A stretch of DNA of 64,000 nt from Petrotoga mobilis SJ95 (GCF_000018605.1 NC_010003.1:472501-536500); one strand, 5' to 3'; shown: positions 1 to 9,229, numbered from the stretch's first letter. The notes: generated by a model not told the origin, from the letters alone. A program made the numbers and translations.

Positions 1-2
1 TA

Positions 3-965
3 AGCGTTGGAATGACTGCTGTAGCGTTGTTTGGTTTTTCTATATCAACTTCTTTTTGGCATTTGTGTTTGTGGGGGATACCTTACGGTTTAGGTGCAGG
101 AAGTGTTGATGCAGCACTTAACAATTTTGTCGCCCTGCATTACAAAGCTAGACATATGAACTGGTTACATTGCTTTTGGGGAGTTGGAGCCACAATTGGA
201 CCATATATTATGGGAATATTGTTGACTAAGGGTTTTAAATGGAATTCAGGATATTTTACTATTTCGTTAATTCAAATTGTTCTAACCTCAGTACTGTTTT
301 TTACTTTGCCGCTGTGGAAAGAGAAGAAAACAGGTAACAAAACCAAAGAAGAAAAATATAAAAATTATTCTTTAAAAGAGGTTATTACTTTACCCGGGAC
401 AATGTCTATTATGATCGCCTTTTTCTCTTATTGTGCTTTAGAGGCAACTACTGGTTTGTGGGCGGCAAGTTATTTAGTTCTAAATAGAGGTATAGCTGCT
501 GAAATAGCGGCCAAATGGGCTGCTTCATTTTATTTCGGAATTACAATAGGAAGGTTTATATCTGGATTTATCACATTCAAAATGAATAATAAAAATATGA
601 TACGTTTGGGGCAAGGAATCATAATTTTAGGATTGTTACTGTTGTTTCTTCCTTTTAGCAATTATACGGCGTTTATAGGCCTTATTCTCATAGGTTTAGG
701 CTGTGCACCGATTTATCCAAGTTTGATACATTCAACACCAACTAATTTTGGTAAGGATGTTTCACATTCCATTATAGGGGTACAGATGGCATCTGCATAT
801 CTTGGAACAACTCTTATGCCACCCTTGTTTGGATTTTTGCAAGAACATTTCGATATAAGGTTATATCCCATATATTTGATTATATTAGCCTTTCTTATGA
901 TACTCATGGTGGAAAAGGCAAACGGTTTAATTTTGAGAAAACCTGTGATCAATAGTAAACCCTGA
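3..965 (+). CDS. MFS transporter, 5' end outside the window
   Basis: This is the C-terminal part (about 320 residues) of a major facilitator superfamily permease. The reading frame is open to the first bases of the window, so the ATG at position 12 is an internal Met and not the start. The protein is almost entirely hydrophobic helices with a basic loop (KEKKTGNKTKEEKYKN) near the middle, as expected between the two six-helix halves. The substrate cannot be told; the pattern recalls FucP/YbjJ-like sugar or drug MFS carriers. It converges on the GNAT gene with one base between the stop codons. Confidence 0.85.
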   Translation, partial: SVGMTAVALFGFSISTSFWHLCLWGIPYGLGAGSVDAALNNFVALHYKARHMNWLHCFWGVGATIGPYIMGILLTKGFKWNSGYFTISLIQIVLTSVLFFTLPLWKEKKTGNKTKEEKYKNYSLKEVITLPGTMSIMIAFFSYCALEATTGLWAASYLVLNRGIAAEIAAKWAASFYFGITIGRFISGFITFKMNNKNMIRLGQGIIILGLLLLFLPFSNYTAFIGLILIGLGCAPIYPSLIHSTPTNFGKDVSHSIIGVQMASAYLGTTLMPPLFGFLQEHFDIRLYPIYLIILAFLMILMVEKANGLILRKPVINSKP

Positions 966-993
966 TTTATTTGATATCTTTGGAATAAATCAG
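962..993. terminator. Bidirectional hairpin between convergent genes
   Basis: A perfect 10-bp inverted repeat, CTGATTTATT at 962-971 and AATAAATCAG at 984-993, spans the stop codons of both the MFS gene and the convergent GNAT gene. The AT-rich arms would give T-rich tails in both directions, which fits a shared terminator. It overlaps the last codons of the GNAT gene. Confidence 0.5.
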
Positions 994-1389
994 CAATTCG
1001 TTACGTTTGTACCACCCTGTTTTTTCCCAAAATGTCTTAGCAATTTCATTCTCATAATAAACAAACAAATGGCATTTTATAATACTTTTTTCTTTTAAAC
1101 TGTTTAAAACCAAGTTTACCAATTCTTTCCCTATCCCATTTCTTCTATACTTTTTATCAACCGCAAGATGGTAGAGATATCCTCTTCTTCCATCTTCGCC
1201 ACATAGGATTGTACCAATAATTTTTCCATCATCTTCGCATACATAATTTAAACCTGGGTTTTTATTCAAAAATTTTTCAATATTTTCTTTTGTATCAGAT
1301 TCGCTTAAACCCATGCCTTCTGTTGTTTGCCATAATCTATACATCTGCTCATAATCTTCTATTTTTGCTTCTCTGAATTTTATTGCCAA
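967..1389 (-). CDS. GNAT family N-acetyltransferase
   Basis: A 140-residue single-domain GNAT acetyltransferase. The acetyl-CoA loop is visible as RRNGIGKEL (about residues 82-90), after the beta-strand segment GYLYHLAVDKKY. The C-terminal part (FWEKTGWYKRN) matches the usual GNAT ending. The substrate is unknown. The start is a TTG at 1389 preceded by GGGGGAG, and the gene overlaps the end of the FGGY kinase by 10 bp, so it is translationally coupled as the last gene of the gluconate-type operon. It may modify a metabolite or simply ride along. Confidence 0.85.
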   Translation of the reverse strand: MAIKFREAKIEDYEQMYRLWQTTEGMGLSESDTKENIEKFLNKNPGLNYVCEDDGKIIGTILCGEDGRRGYLYHLAVDKKYRRNGIGKELVNLVLNSLKEKSIIKCHLFVYYENEIAKTFWEKTGWYKRNELLIYSKDIK

Positions 1390-2897
1390 TTTTCTCCCCC
1401 ACCTAAAGAATTGATCAATTGGGTATGTAAATTATACATATCCCGATAGTTTTGAATCATTTGTACAAAAAAATTGTAATAAGCCTCATATGTTTTAACT
1501 GAAGAGGTTTGGGGTTCAAAACACTTTCCCAACTTTATCATAACTTCACCAGCTTGCTCAATATCGTTGTAAACTCCCAATTGTGAAAAAGCTACCATCG
1601 ATTCACCTATCAACGTTGCATTTTCGGTCTTTGATTTGGTTACAGGGATGTTGAATATATCAGCTAAAATTTGAACCCAGACATCGCTTTTGCTGCCTGA
1701 GCCTCCTACTGTCAATCTTCTTAAATTAACATCGTTTTCTTCTAAAGCTGTTTTTATCATGTTCAGCCCATAACCTACACCTTCATATATAGATCTTGCC
1801 ATGTGACTTAAGTTGTGATAAGTCTTCAATCCAAAAAAGCTACCGGTAGATAAGCTGCCTATTCTTGGGTCTCTTTCCCCTGTTAGAAACGGGAAACAAA
1901 TAAGACCTTCGGAACCGGCTTTAACTTTCGAAGCCTCTTCGTTTATTTGATCATAACTCATACCGTTAGCTATATTGTTTCTAAACCATTCCAATACTAC
2001 ACCTGCATTGTTCACCGCTCCTCCTATAGCCCACATACCAGGTAATAAAGCATAGGTTTGAAGCCTGTACTGCCCTATTTTATCAAGTAACGGCTCATTA
2101 TACGCGCTTCTAAACATTGCAGTGGTACCTAAATTACATACAGCGCTTTTTTTATAACCCCCCATTCCTAAAATCATCGCTCCACCGTCATATACTCCTA
2201 ACATAATAGGAACTTCTTTTTCGAGACCCATTTCTATTGCTATTTCTTTTTTTACGGTATCCACTATTACGTTGCCAGGTACAAGATCAGGCAACTGATC
2301 TTCTTCAATCCCTAACCTTTTTATTAGTTCTTCATCCCATTTTTGCGTTTTTATATTCAAAAGTTGTGTAACAGAAGCTAAACTTGGTTCCGTGTAACAT
2401 TTACCCGTTAATTTGAATGTGAAGAAACTTTTGATGTCCAAGAACTTATAGGTTTTGGCAAAAATTTCTGGTTTTTCTTTTTTCAACCACAAAATTCTCG
2501 CTATTGTATAATTAAAAGCAGGGGGGCAACCGGTCTTCTGGTATATTTCTTTAAAGGAAAATCTTTCTTCAACTTCGTTCATTATATTCTGTGACCTTGT
2601 GTCTAAGAGCGTTACCATGTTCATCAAAGGATTTCCTTTTTTATCTATCGGTAGAAAACCGAATTGGTACCCAGAAAAAATTAATAATGAAATATCACCT
2701 TCGAAGTTCGTGATTATCTTCTTCGAGATATCCAAAAAGTTTGCCCACAATTCTTGAGGATCGTGTTCTGCTACCCCTTCTGCAGACTGAATTAAATTTA
2801 TCTTTTTGACCTCTTGAGAGATGATGTCACCTATTTCGTTTACAATCGCTACTTTCATGTTTGTCGTTCCTACATCGAGGACTAAAACATATTTCAT
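1380..2897 (-). CDS. FGGY-family carbohydrate kinase, probable gluconokinase
   Basis: An FGGY kinase of about 505 residues that phosphorylates a sugar or sugar acid with ATP. The N-terminal phosphate loop LDVGTTNMK and the C-terminal ATP-site loop VGGSGSKSDVW are both present, and the length is typical of gluconokinase or xylulokinase. I infer gluconate as substrate because 6-phosphogluconate dehydrogenase and two sugar-acid-type dehydrogenases lie in the same operon. The ATG at 2897 is preferred over the TTG two codons upstream because AGGGG lies about 9 nt before it. A GC-rich repeat sits about 85 bp upstream, between this gene and the dehydrogenase. Xylulokinase remains possible. Confidence 0.85.
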   Translation of the reverse strand: MKYVLVLDVGTTNMKVAIVNEIGDIISQEVKKINLIQSAEGVAEHDPQELWANFLDISKKIITNFEGDISLLIFSGYQFGFLPIDKKGNPLMNMVTLLDTRSQNIMNEVEERFSFKEIYQKTGCPPAFNYTIARILWLKKEKPEIFAKTYKFLDIKSFFTFKLTGKCYTEPSLASVTQLLNIKTQKWDEELIKRLGIEEDQLPDLVPGNVIVDTVKKEIAIEMGLEKEVPIMLGVYDGGAMILGMGGYKKSAVCNLGTTAMFRSAYNEPLLDKIGQYRLQTYALLPGMWAIGGAVNNAGVVLEWFRNNIANGMSYDQINEEASKVKAGSEGLICFPFLTGERDPRIGSLSTGSFFGLKTYHNLSHMARSIYEGVGYGLNMIKTALEENDVNLRRLTVGGSGSKSDVWVQILADIFNIPVTKSKTENATLIGESMVAFSQLGVYNDIEQAGEVMIKLGKCFEPQTSSVKTYEAYYNFFVQMIQNYRDMYNLHTQLINSLGGGENWQ

Positions 2898-2981
2898 AAC
2901 CAAAAACCCCTTTTGTTGTTTTTCTTTTAATGTCCAAAAAATTTTGAAAGATTTCTATTGTTGTAAGTTGCATTTAATTTG

Positions 2982-3014
2982 TTTTAGCGCCCCTTCGCCC
3001 CGCTGCCCACCCAT
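2982..3014 (+). repeat. GC-rich dispersed repeat, copy A
   Basis: A 33-bp GC-rich block in an AT-rich intergenic gap. Its core, GCGCCCCTTCGCCCCGCT, is identical to the one at 38261-38290 and closely matches the reverse complement of 61862-61894. Read in the sense of the downstream FGGY kinase gene it lies about 85 bp before the start codon. The other two copies have the same relation to their downstream genes. Confidence 0.8.
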
Positions 3015-3062
3015 AAGGTTTAAGGAAGTATTTTTCGCTGCAGTTCACCTTAAATTAATAAC

Positions 3063-4091
3063 TTATTTTCGACCTTTGAATTGTGTTATTATTTTTTCTA
3101 CAACTTCTGGGTTAACTATTTGTTCGGGGATTTCACCTTTCATCAATTTTTCTATATCTTCAACCATTTTTTCATCCATTTTTCTCAATGAATATTTTCC
3201 ATATCCTCCTATATGAGGCAGTATGAACACATTAGGGTATTTCAATAATGGATTATTTGGGTTTATTGGTTCTTCTTCTAATACATCAAGCCCTGCGGCT
3301 GAAACTTTCTTTGATTCTAAAGCTTCTATAAAATCATTCTGGTTTATCAATTCTCCCCTTGCCGTATTAACTATTACAACCCCATTTTTCATTAAGTTGA
3401 AAGCACTTTTGTTTATAAAATGATAGTTCCCTTCATTTAAAGAAGCGTTCAGGCTTATTACATCGGATGTTTTTAAAAGTTCTTCAAAACTTACAGGTGT
3501 TACCCCAGTTTTTTCTATAACCTTGTCAGCTATATAAGGGTCATAAGCTATTACTTCTGAACCGAATCCCTCTTTTGCTATCTCAGCAACACGGCTTCCA
3601 ATGTTTCCATAACCAATTATTCCTACCGTCAATTTTGATAGTTCATCACCGACAAAATTTTTTCTATCTTGCCATTTATATTCTTCAACCGCTTTATTCG
3701 CAGGAATAATTTGTCTCAGGCATATGAGAATCAATGCAACAGCAAGTTCTGCAACGGAATCTCTTTCGTGAATACCAAGAACCCGTGTAACCATAACGCC
3801 ACTTTCAGTGGCTGCTTTTATATCCACATTGTTGTATCCAATACCGTGCCGTGCAATTAGTTTCACATCTTTGTTGTATTGAAAAAATTCTGAAGTAAAA
3901 TTTGGTGTAACGCTTGCTATAACAAATTTAAAATCTTTCAATTTGCTTGCTAACTCTCTTCCTGATATTTTAGGATCCACCGTTATTCTTTCAACGATAC
4001 CTATTTTCTTTAATCTTTGCATTAAATCGGGAAAATATATACCAAAAGTGCTGGAATTTACTATTGCGATGTTAGTAGTGTCTTCCTCCAC
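3063..4091 (-). CDS. D-isomer-specific 2-hydroxyacid dehydrogenase
   Basis: A 342-residue NAD(P)-dependent dehydrogenase of the phosphoglycerate/glyoxylate/2-ketogluconate reductase family. The Rossmann loop GIIGYGNIGS, the catalytic Arg in NTARGELI, the Glu in EEEPINPNNP and the catalytic His in LPHIGGYG are all visible. Because it sits between 6-phosphogluconate dehydrogenase and an FGGY kinase, reduction of 2-ketogluconate or a related keto-acid is the likely role. It has no ACT domain, so it is not a canonical SerA. The start is a GTG at 4091 placed 7 nt after a run of six Gs; no ATG is available nearby. Confidence 0.85.
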   Translation of the reverse strand: MEEDTTNIAIVNSSTFGIYFPDLMQRLKKIGIVERITVDPKISGRELASKLKDFKFVIASVTPNFTSEFFQYNKDVKLIARHGIGYNNVDIKAATESGVMVTRVLGIHERDSVAELAVALILICLRQIIPANKAVEEYKWQDRKNFVGDELSKLTVGIIGYGNIGSRVAEIAKEGFGSEVIAYDPYIADKVIEKTGVTPVSFEELLKTSDVISLNASLNEGNYHFINKSAFNLMKNGVVIVNTARGELINQNDFIEALESKKVSAAGLDVLEEEPINPNNPLLKYPNVFILPHIGGYGKYSLRKMDEKMVEDIEKLMKGEIPEQIVNPEVVEKIITQFKGRK

Positions 4092-4111
4092 CTCTTTGCC
4101 CCCCTTTTTTA

Positions 4112-5530
4112 TTATATATTATGTATATCTTGCCATTCTGTGTGGAATATTCCCTCTTTGTCTCTTCTTTCGTACGTATGAGCGCCAAAATAATCCCTCT
4201 GTGCCTGAATCAAATTCGCAGGCAGCTCTTTTGAACTTAATCCATCGAAATAATCTAGAGCAGAACTTAGAGAAGGAATAGGTATACCTGCTTTTTTGAT
4301 CTGGGAAACTACCTCTCTCAAATTTGGAATTTTTTTCTTAAAATCACTTTTGAATTCGTCGGAAATTATCAAATTTACTAAATTGGGGTCCTTTTTAAAT
4401 GCTCTTTGGATTGGTTTTAAAAATGTGGATCTTATTATACAGCCATCTTCCCAAATTCTTGCAACTTCTGACAAATCTAAATTATACCCGTATTCTTTGG
4501 ATGCTACTTGCAACAACTTCATACCTTCTGCGTAAGCAATTATCGTTGAAATATACAAGGCATCCCTTAGGGAATTTATGAAGCTTTCATCCAAATTCAT
4601 TTCAGTGGGTGTTTCATATATCTCCCCAATCCTTATCCTTTCGTCTTTTATTGAGGATAAAGTTCTTGCGTTGACGGCAGCGTTTATAGTGGGTATTGAT
4701 ATATTTAAGTCTAAAGCGTCTTGAACGCTCCACTTCCCTGTACCCTTCTGTTTTGCACTGTCTAAAATAACGTCAACAATTGGTTGACCCGTTTCTTCGT
4801 CTTTCCACTCTAAAATCTTATAAGTAATTTCCATCAAATAAGATTTGTGGTCTTCATTCCATTCTTTAAATACTTTACTCATGTCTTGAGGAGTCATTTT
4901 AAGCACTTTCCTCATAATATCGTAAGTTTCTGCTATCAACTCCATGATGGCGTACTCTATCCCGTTGTGAACCATTTTTACATAATGACCACTTGATTTT
5001 GGACCAAGGTAAGTAACACATGGACCATCTTCTGTTTGAGCAGCAGTCGCTTCGAGTATATTTTTTACCTCTTCATATGCGGATTCATCTCCCCCAGGCA
5101 TGATGGATGGACCGTGTAATGCGCCGTATTCCCCTCCACTTATACCGGTTCCTAAAAATCTTATTCCTTTTTTATGTAATTCTTCGTATCTCCTGTCTGT
5201 GTCTTTGTAATAAGAATTCCCTCCGTCTATGATTATATCTTCTTTATTCAAATAAGGCAAAAGTTCCTCGATTACATCATCAACTGGTTTACCAGCTTTA
5301 ACCATCAAAATAATCTTTCTTGGTGTTTTTAGTGAATTAACAAGTTCTTCAAGGGAATAAGTCCCTTGAATATTTTTGTTTTTTGCCCTTTCTTCAACAA
5401 ATCTTTTAGTTTTTTCACTTGTTCTATTGTAAACGGATACTTTTAAACCCTTTGATCCCATGTTTAAAGCAAGATTCTGCCCCATCACCGCCATCCCTAT
5501 AACCGCAATATCGTTCTTTTGTTGATCCAT
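4112..5530 (-). CDS. gnd: 6-phosphogluconate dehydrogenase, decarboxylating
   Basis: A 472-residue 6-phosphogluconate dehydrogenase that converts 6-phosphogluconate to ribulose 5-phosphate and CO2 with NAD(P). The N-terminal coenzyme site IAVIGMAVMGQNLALN has Ala in place of the usual second Gly of the GxGxxG loop. The substrate-site block ISGGEYGALHGPSIMPGG, KMVHNGIEYA with its catalytic Lys/Asn, and KQKGTGKWS are conserved. The ATG at 5530 is chosen over the upstream ATG at 5548 because GGAAGGAG lies 8 nt before it. It is the second gene of the operon and links gluconate phosphorylation to pentose phosphates. Confidence 0.95.
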   Translation of the reverse strand: MDQQKNDIAVIGMAVMGQNLALNMGSKGLKVSVYNRTSEKTKRFVEERAKNKNIQGTYSLEELVNSLKTPRKIILMVKAGKPVDDVIEELLPYLNKEDIIIDGGNSYYKDTDRRYEELHKKGIRFLGTGISGGEYGALHGPSIMPGGDESAYEEVKNILEATAAQTEDGPCVTYLGPKSSGHYVKMVHNGIEYAIMELIAETYDIMRKVLKMTPQDMSKVFKEWNEDHKSYLMEITYKILEWKDEETGQPIVDVILDSAKQKGTGKWSVQDALDLNISIPTINAAVNARTLSSIKDERIRIGEIYETPTEMNLDESFINSLRDALYISTIIAYAEGMKLLQVASKEYGYNLDLSEVARIWEDGCIIRSTFLKPIQRAFKKDPNLVNLIISDEFKSDFKKKIPNLREVVSQIKKAGIPIPSLSSALDYFDGLSSKELPANLIQAQRDYFGAHTYERRDKEGIFHTEWQDIHNI

Positions 5531-5589
5531 TATATCAACTCCTTCCATTTTTTATTAAATTGACTTTCAGGAATACGATTAGGACATAC

Positions 5590-6414
5590 TTATACACCAC
5601 TATAAGCAGCGAAACCACCATCTATTGGAACAACAACACCGTTAACAAACTCAGAACTATCACTTATCAACCACATTACTGTAGAAATTAGATCTTTAGG
5701 TTCTCCAAACCTTCCCATAGGTGTATGATCTAATATTTGATTTCCCCTTTGGGTTAAACTACCGTCTTCATTCGTCAACAAGAATCGATTCTGATTAGTT
5801 AAGAGAAATCCTGGAGCTATTGCATTGACCCTTATTTTTTTCGAATAGTTTTGGTTCATATGAACCGCTAACCATTGTGTAAAATTACTCACAGCAGCCT
5901 TGGCTGCAGAATATGCAGGAATGTTTGTCAAGGGCCTAAATGCGTTCATTGATGAGATATTTATTATCTCTCCATAACCTTTTTCTGCAAAATATTCTCC
6001 AAACACTTGACTTGCCAAAAATGTTCCCAAGAAGTTCAAGTTAAAAACCCACTGTACTGCGTCTTCTGGGAGTTCAAAAAAAGATTTATCTTTACTTGTT
6101 GTTGCTTCGGGTTTGTTTCCACCCGCTCCGTTTATCAGTATATCTATTTTACCAAATGTTTTAAGAATTTCATCTTTTGCTCTTATTAAATCATTTTTTT
6201 GTAAGACGTTGGTTTTAATCGTTATGTGTTCAACACCTTTTTCTGTTAATTCATTATTTAACATAGCCAGAGCTTTTTCTGATAGATCCAGTACAGCAAT
6301 CTTCCCACCAGCTTCTCCCAAAGACCTAGCCATTTCAGAGCATAGAACACCTGCTCCACCTGTTATCGCTATTACTTTGCCTTCCACGTTAAAATAATCT
6401 TCGACTTTACTCAC
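5590..6414 (-). CDS. SDR family oxidoreductase (sugar-acid dehydrogenase)
   Basis: A classical short-chain dehydrogenase/reductase of about 274 residues. It has the TGGAGVLC cofactor loop, INGAGGN, the catalytic Ser in NISSMN and the YSAAK active-site motif. The C-terminal DGGFAAYSGV recalls gluconate 5-dehydrogenase or fructuronate/mannonate-type SDR enzymes. It is the first gene of the operon and probably interconverts gluconate and a keto-gluconate or a hexuronate pair. An ATG at 6423 abuts the AAGGAG directly, leaving no spacing, so the GTG at 6414, 9 nt downstream of the ribosome site, is the more likely start. Confidence 0.85.
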   Translation of the reverse strand: MSKVEDYFNVEGKVIAITGGAGVLCSEMARSLGEAGGKIAVLDLSEKALAMLNNELTEKGVEHITIKTNVLQKNDLIRAKDEILKTFGKIDILINGAGGNKPEATTSKDKSFFELPEDAVQWVFNLNFLGTFLASQVFGEYFAEKGYGEIINISSMNAFRPLTNIPAYSAAKAAVSNFTQWLAVHMNQNYSKKIRVNAIAPGFLLTNQNRFLLTNEDGSLTQRGNQILDHTPMGRFGEPKDLISTVMWLISDSSEFVNGVVVPIDGGFAAYSGV

Positions 6415-6447
6415 TTTGATCATCTCCTTTTAAAAATTCTTAATTAT

Positions 6448-6476
6448 ATTATACAATTAATTCGTTCTAAAATGAA
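6448..6476 (-). promoter_or_regulatory. Predicted promoter of the gluconate-type operon
   Basis: On the minus strand TTCATT (6471-6476) and TATAAT (6448-6453) are separated by 17 bp and lie about 30 bp before the SDR gene. The -10 box is preceded by TTG. This is the only good sigma-70 promoter I see for the five-gene operon down to position 967. Confidence 0.5.
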
Positions 6477-6547
6477 ATTAATTATTTATACTATAACCGC
6501 TTCTAATTCTGCCTAATCGACTCAAATTACTTTTAATCGTGGATAAT

Positions 6548-8329
6548 TCAAAAAAATAATGTTGCAGCCATGGAAGACCATCCTTGGTTGAGTGATCCTC
6601 GAGCATAGATTGGACTATAGTATTCCACAGGGTTTATCCATCCTTTTTCCAAGGAGTATTCCCACCATCTAGTTAAAGGATATTTATAATCCATACCTTC
6701 TCTTTTCTTAACCAGAGCATATATAGAAGACAAATAAGGCCAATCACTTCCGTTGTGGTACCTGTACGGGAAAACACTTTTACTGAAAAGGTGCTTTTTT
6801 GATTTGAAAAAAGGCCAAACGGACATAACCCCCCAATCTTCAAACTTTTGCTCTTTGTTATTCTTTGTTTCAAGCATTCTCTCCATAGCGTTTAAAGTCT
6901 TTCTTTTTTTGTCTTCATCTGCTATATCAAAAAGCAAAGCCAATATCGTATCTATATTCAAGTGATCTTCTAAATAGTCACCAATAAAATCATTAAAATA
7001 TCCTTTTTTCTCGTTCCACATTTTTTTGTTGAAATTATGTTTCATTATTTGATATTTTTCTCTTGTATCTTCGGCAATCTTTTTATCACCGATTAAATCA
7101 TATATTAAAGAAGCTTCTTCAAAGGCTTTTATCTGAATCGCCAAATCGTAGGTAACAGCTCCATTTCTGTACACATTATCCGCCCAATCGTTTGAATCAT
7201 AAGGCTTTTCAAATAATAAATCATTATCAGTATCTAAACTAATATACCTTTTAAGAATATTACCAATCTTATCCAATACGGTGCCATCTTGAAATCGTTC
7301 TTTTAAAATACTCAAGTCTCCAGTATTATTAATGTAATCGGACAAAAGTATTATGTAGTACCCTCCAGAGTCATGATGGTTTGACCACCAATCTTTTTCG
7401 TATTTATAAAATTCTTTTGCCTTTTTGGGTAACATATCTTTTTTACTTCTAATAAAAGCCAATTCTTCTTCACCTAATTTCATTACACCACTGGGGCAGC
7501 TCCCATCTTCGTGAACACCTTCGGATAAAAATAAAATTTGGTTTTTGGCAAATTTCGGATCCACTTTCATTATTGGCTGGATAGTCCAAAAACTATCTCT
7601 GAAATATGTTCTATTGGGAAAAGAATAATTAACCCCTGCTGCTAAAGCTAGATTTCCATCATAATCTTTTATCGAGGAAAAAGCCGTGTGCATTGTAAAC
7701 AAAAACTCTGATTTTTCTAGCTCACTTAAGTCTTTGTTTTGTACTAAACTGTTTAGATAATGAAGGTATTCTGTATTCTTTTCTTCTAAATTTTTTTCAT
7801 CTTTCCCAATAATAATCTCTATTTCGTTGTTCTCGTCAGATCTTAACACAAAGGCTACTTTTTCACCTTTTATTAGATCTCTTATCTCACCCTTTTTAAT
7901 GATAATTTTAAAGTCATCAGCGAATTTCAAACCATTATTTTCTACTTCCTGTTGGTAACTTATAGGAATTTCTATCTTATCAAAAAAAGGCAGTTTGAAT
8001 TCTTTTTTAAAAACAGGGGTGAATGAGAACACTAAATTTTTTACATTTTTAAATTTAACAAGGAAAGAATAAGCAGATGGGTCGCTCATAACAGTCATTT
8101 TTGATAAGCCATTATTAGCTGACATACCATCAGGCCAAAATCTCACTCTTTGACCTGGGTAAAAGTTTAATCTTATTTTTGAGATTACCGTTCCATATTT
8201 ATTGGAAAAGATAGAAAAAGGCATGCAATTTTTCAACAACATCGTGGAAGATCTGTTACTTATTATGTATTCTTTCGGAAATGTTTGAAAATAAGTTAAG
8301 CTTCCATCTTCTTCAATCTTATAATACAT
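6548..8329 (-). CDS. Six-hairpin glycosidase-like protein
   Basis: A 593-residue protein with no signal peptide. The first 200 residues are beta-rich and unrecognised. Residues from about 230 resemble an (alpha/alpha)6-barrel of the glycogen-debranching/trehalase type: YFRDSFWTIQP, LSEGVHEDGSCPSG, WWSNHHDSGGYY, the acidic YDSNDWADNVYRNG block that could hold a catalytic residue, and WEYSLEKGWINP near the end. The substrate is unknown. It overlaps the PIG-L deacetylase gene by 11 bp and follows the remains of a sugar ABC permease, so it likely belonged to an uptake and breakdown locus for an amino-sugar glycoside. Confidence 0.65.
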   Translation of the reverse strand: MYYKIEEDGSLTYFQTFPKEYIISNRSSTMLLKNCMPFSIFSNKYGTVISKIRLNFYPGQRVRFWPDGMSANNGLSKMTVMSDPSAYSFLVKFKNVKNLVFSFTPVFKKEFKLPFFDKIEIPISYQQEVENNGLKFADDFKIIIKKGEIRDLIKGEKVAFVLRSDENNEIEIIIGKDEKNLEEKNTEYLHYLNSLVQNKDLSELEKSEFLFTMHTAFSSIKDYDGNLALAAGVNYSFPNRTYFRDSFWTIQPIMKVDPKFAKNQILFLSEGVHEDGSCPSGVMKLGEEELAFIRSKKDMLPKKAKEFYKYEKDWWSNHHDSGGYYIILLSDYINNTGDLSILKERFQDGTVLDKIGNILKRYISLDTDNDLLFEKPYDSNDWADNVYRNGAVTYDLAIQIKAFEEASLIYDLIGDKKIAEDTREKYQIMKHNFNKKMWNEKKGYFNDFIGDYLEDHLNIDTILALLFDIADEDKKRKTLNAMERMLETKNNKEQKFEDWGVMSVWPFFKSKKHLFSKSVFPYRYHNGSDWPYLSSIYALVKKREGMDYKYPLTRWWEYSLEKGWINPVEYYSPIYARGSLNQGWSSMAATLFF

Positions 8330-8984
8330 AATATCCTTCCCCTTTTACCAAAGTTAGAGGATAAAATACTTCTACTGCTTTGTTTCTTCCCTCTAAAACA
8401 TCGGCTGCTATGTATTTGTTCATCAAAGGTATGGGCTCTAAGACTTCCCTTTGAGATTCGTATAACCTTAAAACCTTGATTTTATCTTCCAAAAAATCAG
8501 TGATATCTACATGAAATTTAGATTGAGGAATCTTTGTGATGTCAGATATGAACATAAGAACGTTGGAACAATTGTAAGGTTCATTCTCTAAATCCTCTCT
8601 TTTCGTTCTGGCTAAAAATAAGGCATCTTTAGTACTTTCTCCCACTGCCTTGTGATCGGGGTGCTTGTCTTCAAAATAGTGTGTGAAAAGGATCTTGGGC
8701 CTATATTTTCGTATAAGATTTGCGATTAATGCTGCTAAATTATTAATTTCATTTAAATATCCGTCTTTCAGTCCTATCATTTCAAAATAATCAAGTTTCA
8801 AAGATTTTGCAGCATGTTCTGCCTCCATTTTTCTTACGTTGATATCGTTGTTTCTCCCTGCAGAGCCATCGGTTAAGATTATTCCACCACAACTCTTCCC
8901 TTCTTTTTTCAATCGAAGTATTGTTCCTCCTCCAAAAGCCTCATAATCATCAGGGTGGGCCCCTATGAAAAGTGCATCCACCAT
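8319..8984 (-). CDS. PIG-L/LmbE family deacetylase
   Basis: A 222-residue zinc-dependent N-deacetylase of the LmbE/PIG-L family, which acts on GlcNAc-containing or similar N-acetylated sugars. The first zinc motif is GAHPDDYEAF (residues 8-17) and the second is HPDHKAVG. The open frame extends to 9134, but that extension reads through the remains of a permease gene. The ATG at 8984 is the start because GGGAGGAG lies 6-8 nt upstream and the family motif begins there. It is coupled to the glycosidase-like gene downstream. Confidence 0.9.
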   Translation of the reverse strand: MVDALFIGAHPDDYEAFGGGTILRLKKEGKSCGGIILTDGSAGRNNDINVRKMEAEHAAKSLKLDYFEMIGLKDGYLNEINNLAALIANLIRKYRPKILFTHYFEDKHPDHKAVGESTKDALFLARTKREDLENEPYNCSNVLMFISDITKIPQSKFHVDITDFLEDKIKVLRLYESQREVLEPIPLMNKYIAADVLEGRNKAVEVFYPLTLVKGEGYYVL

Positions 8985-9004
8985 ATTTTCTCCTCCCTTT
9001 TTTC

Positions 9005-9115
9005 TTATTTTAGAGATCCCATTGTTATACCTTTTACAAAATACCTTTGAAAGGCTAAAAATACAATCATAACAGGAATCATAGAAATATTTGGTGCGGA
9101 TACCGCTGAATTCAT
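9005..9115 (-). pseudogene. 3' fragment of sugar ABC transporter permease (CUT1/MalG type)
   Basis: Read on the minus strand this encodes the C-terminal 36 residues of a MalG-like permease, including the typical ending AFQRYFVKGITMGSLK and a TAA stop at 9005-9007. The coding frame continues exactly into the segment at 10560 if the IS element between them is removed: GGCA from 10563-10560 joins ATGAATTC at 9115-9108, giving LLAMNSAVSAPN. It lies just upstream of the PIG-L gene. Confidence 0.85.
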
Positions 9116-9229
9116 CCATAGAAAACACCCCCAAAGGAGTTCAAGGAAGCACCATTCTCCTTTCTTTTTGCTTGATAGTTACATTCCTCCCACAAACATG
9201 TTATAATGCTATTGGAATGAGGTGATATT

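Noticed and set aside
8985-9134. A 50-codon N-terminal extension of the PIG-L deacetylase
   Set aside because: The extension is an out-of-frame reading of the permease C-terminus, and the strong ribosome site and family motif place the start at 8984.
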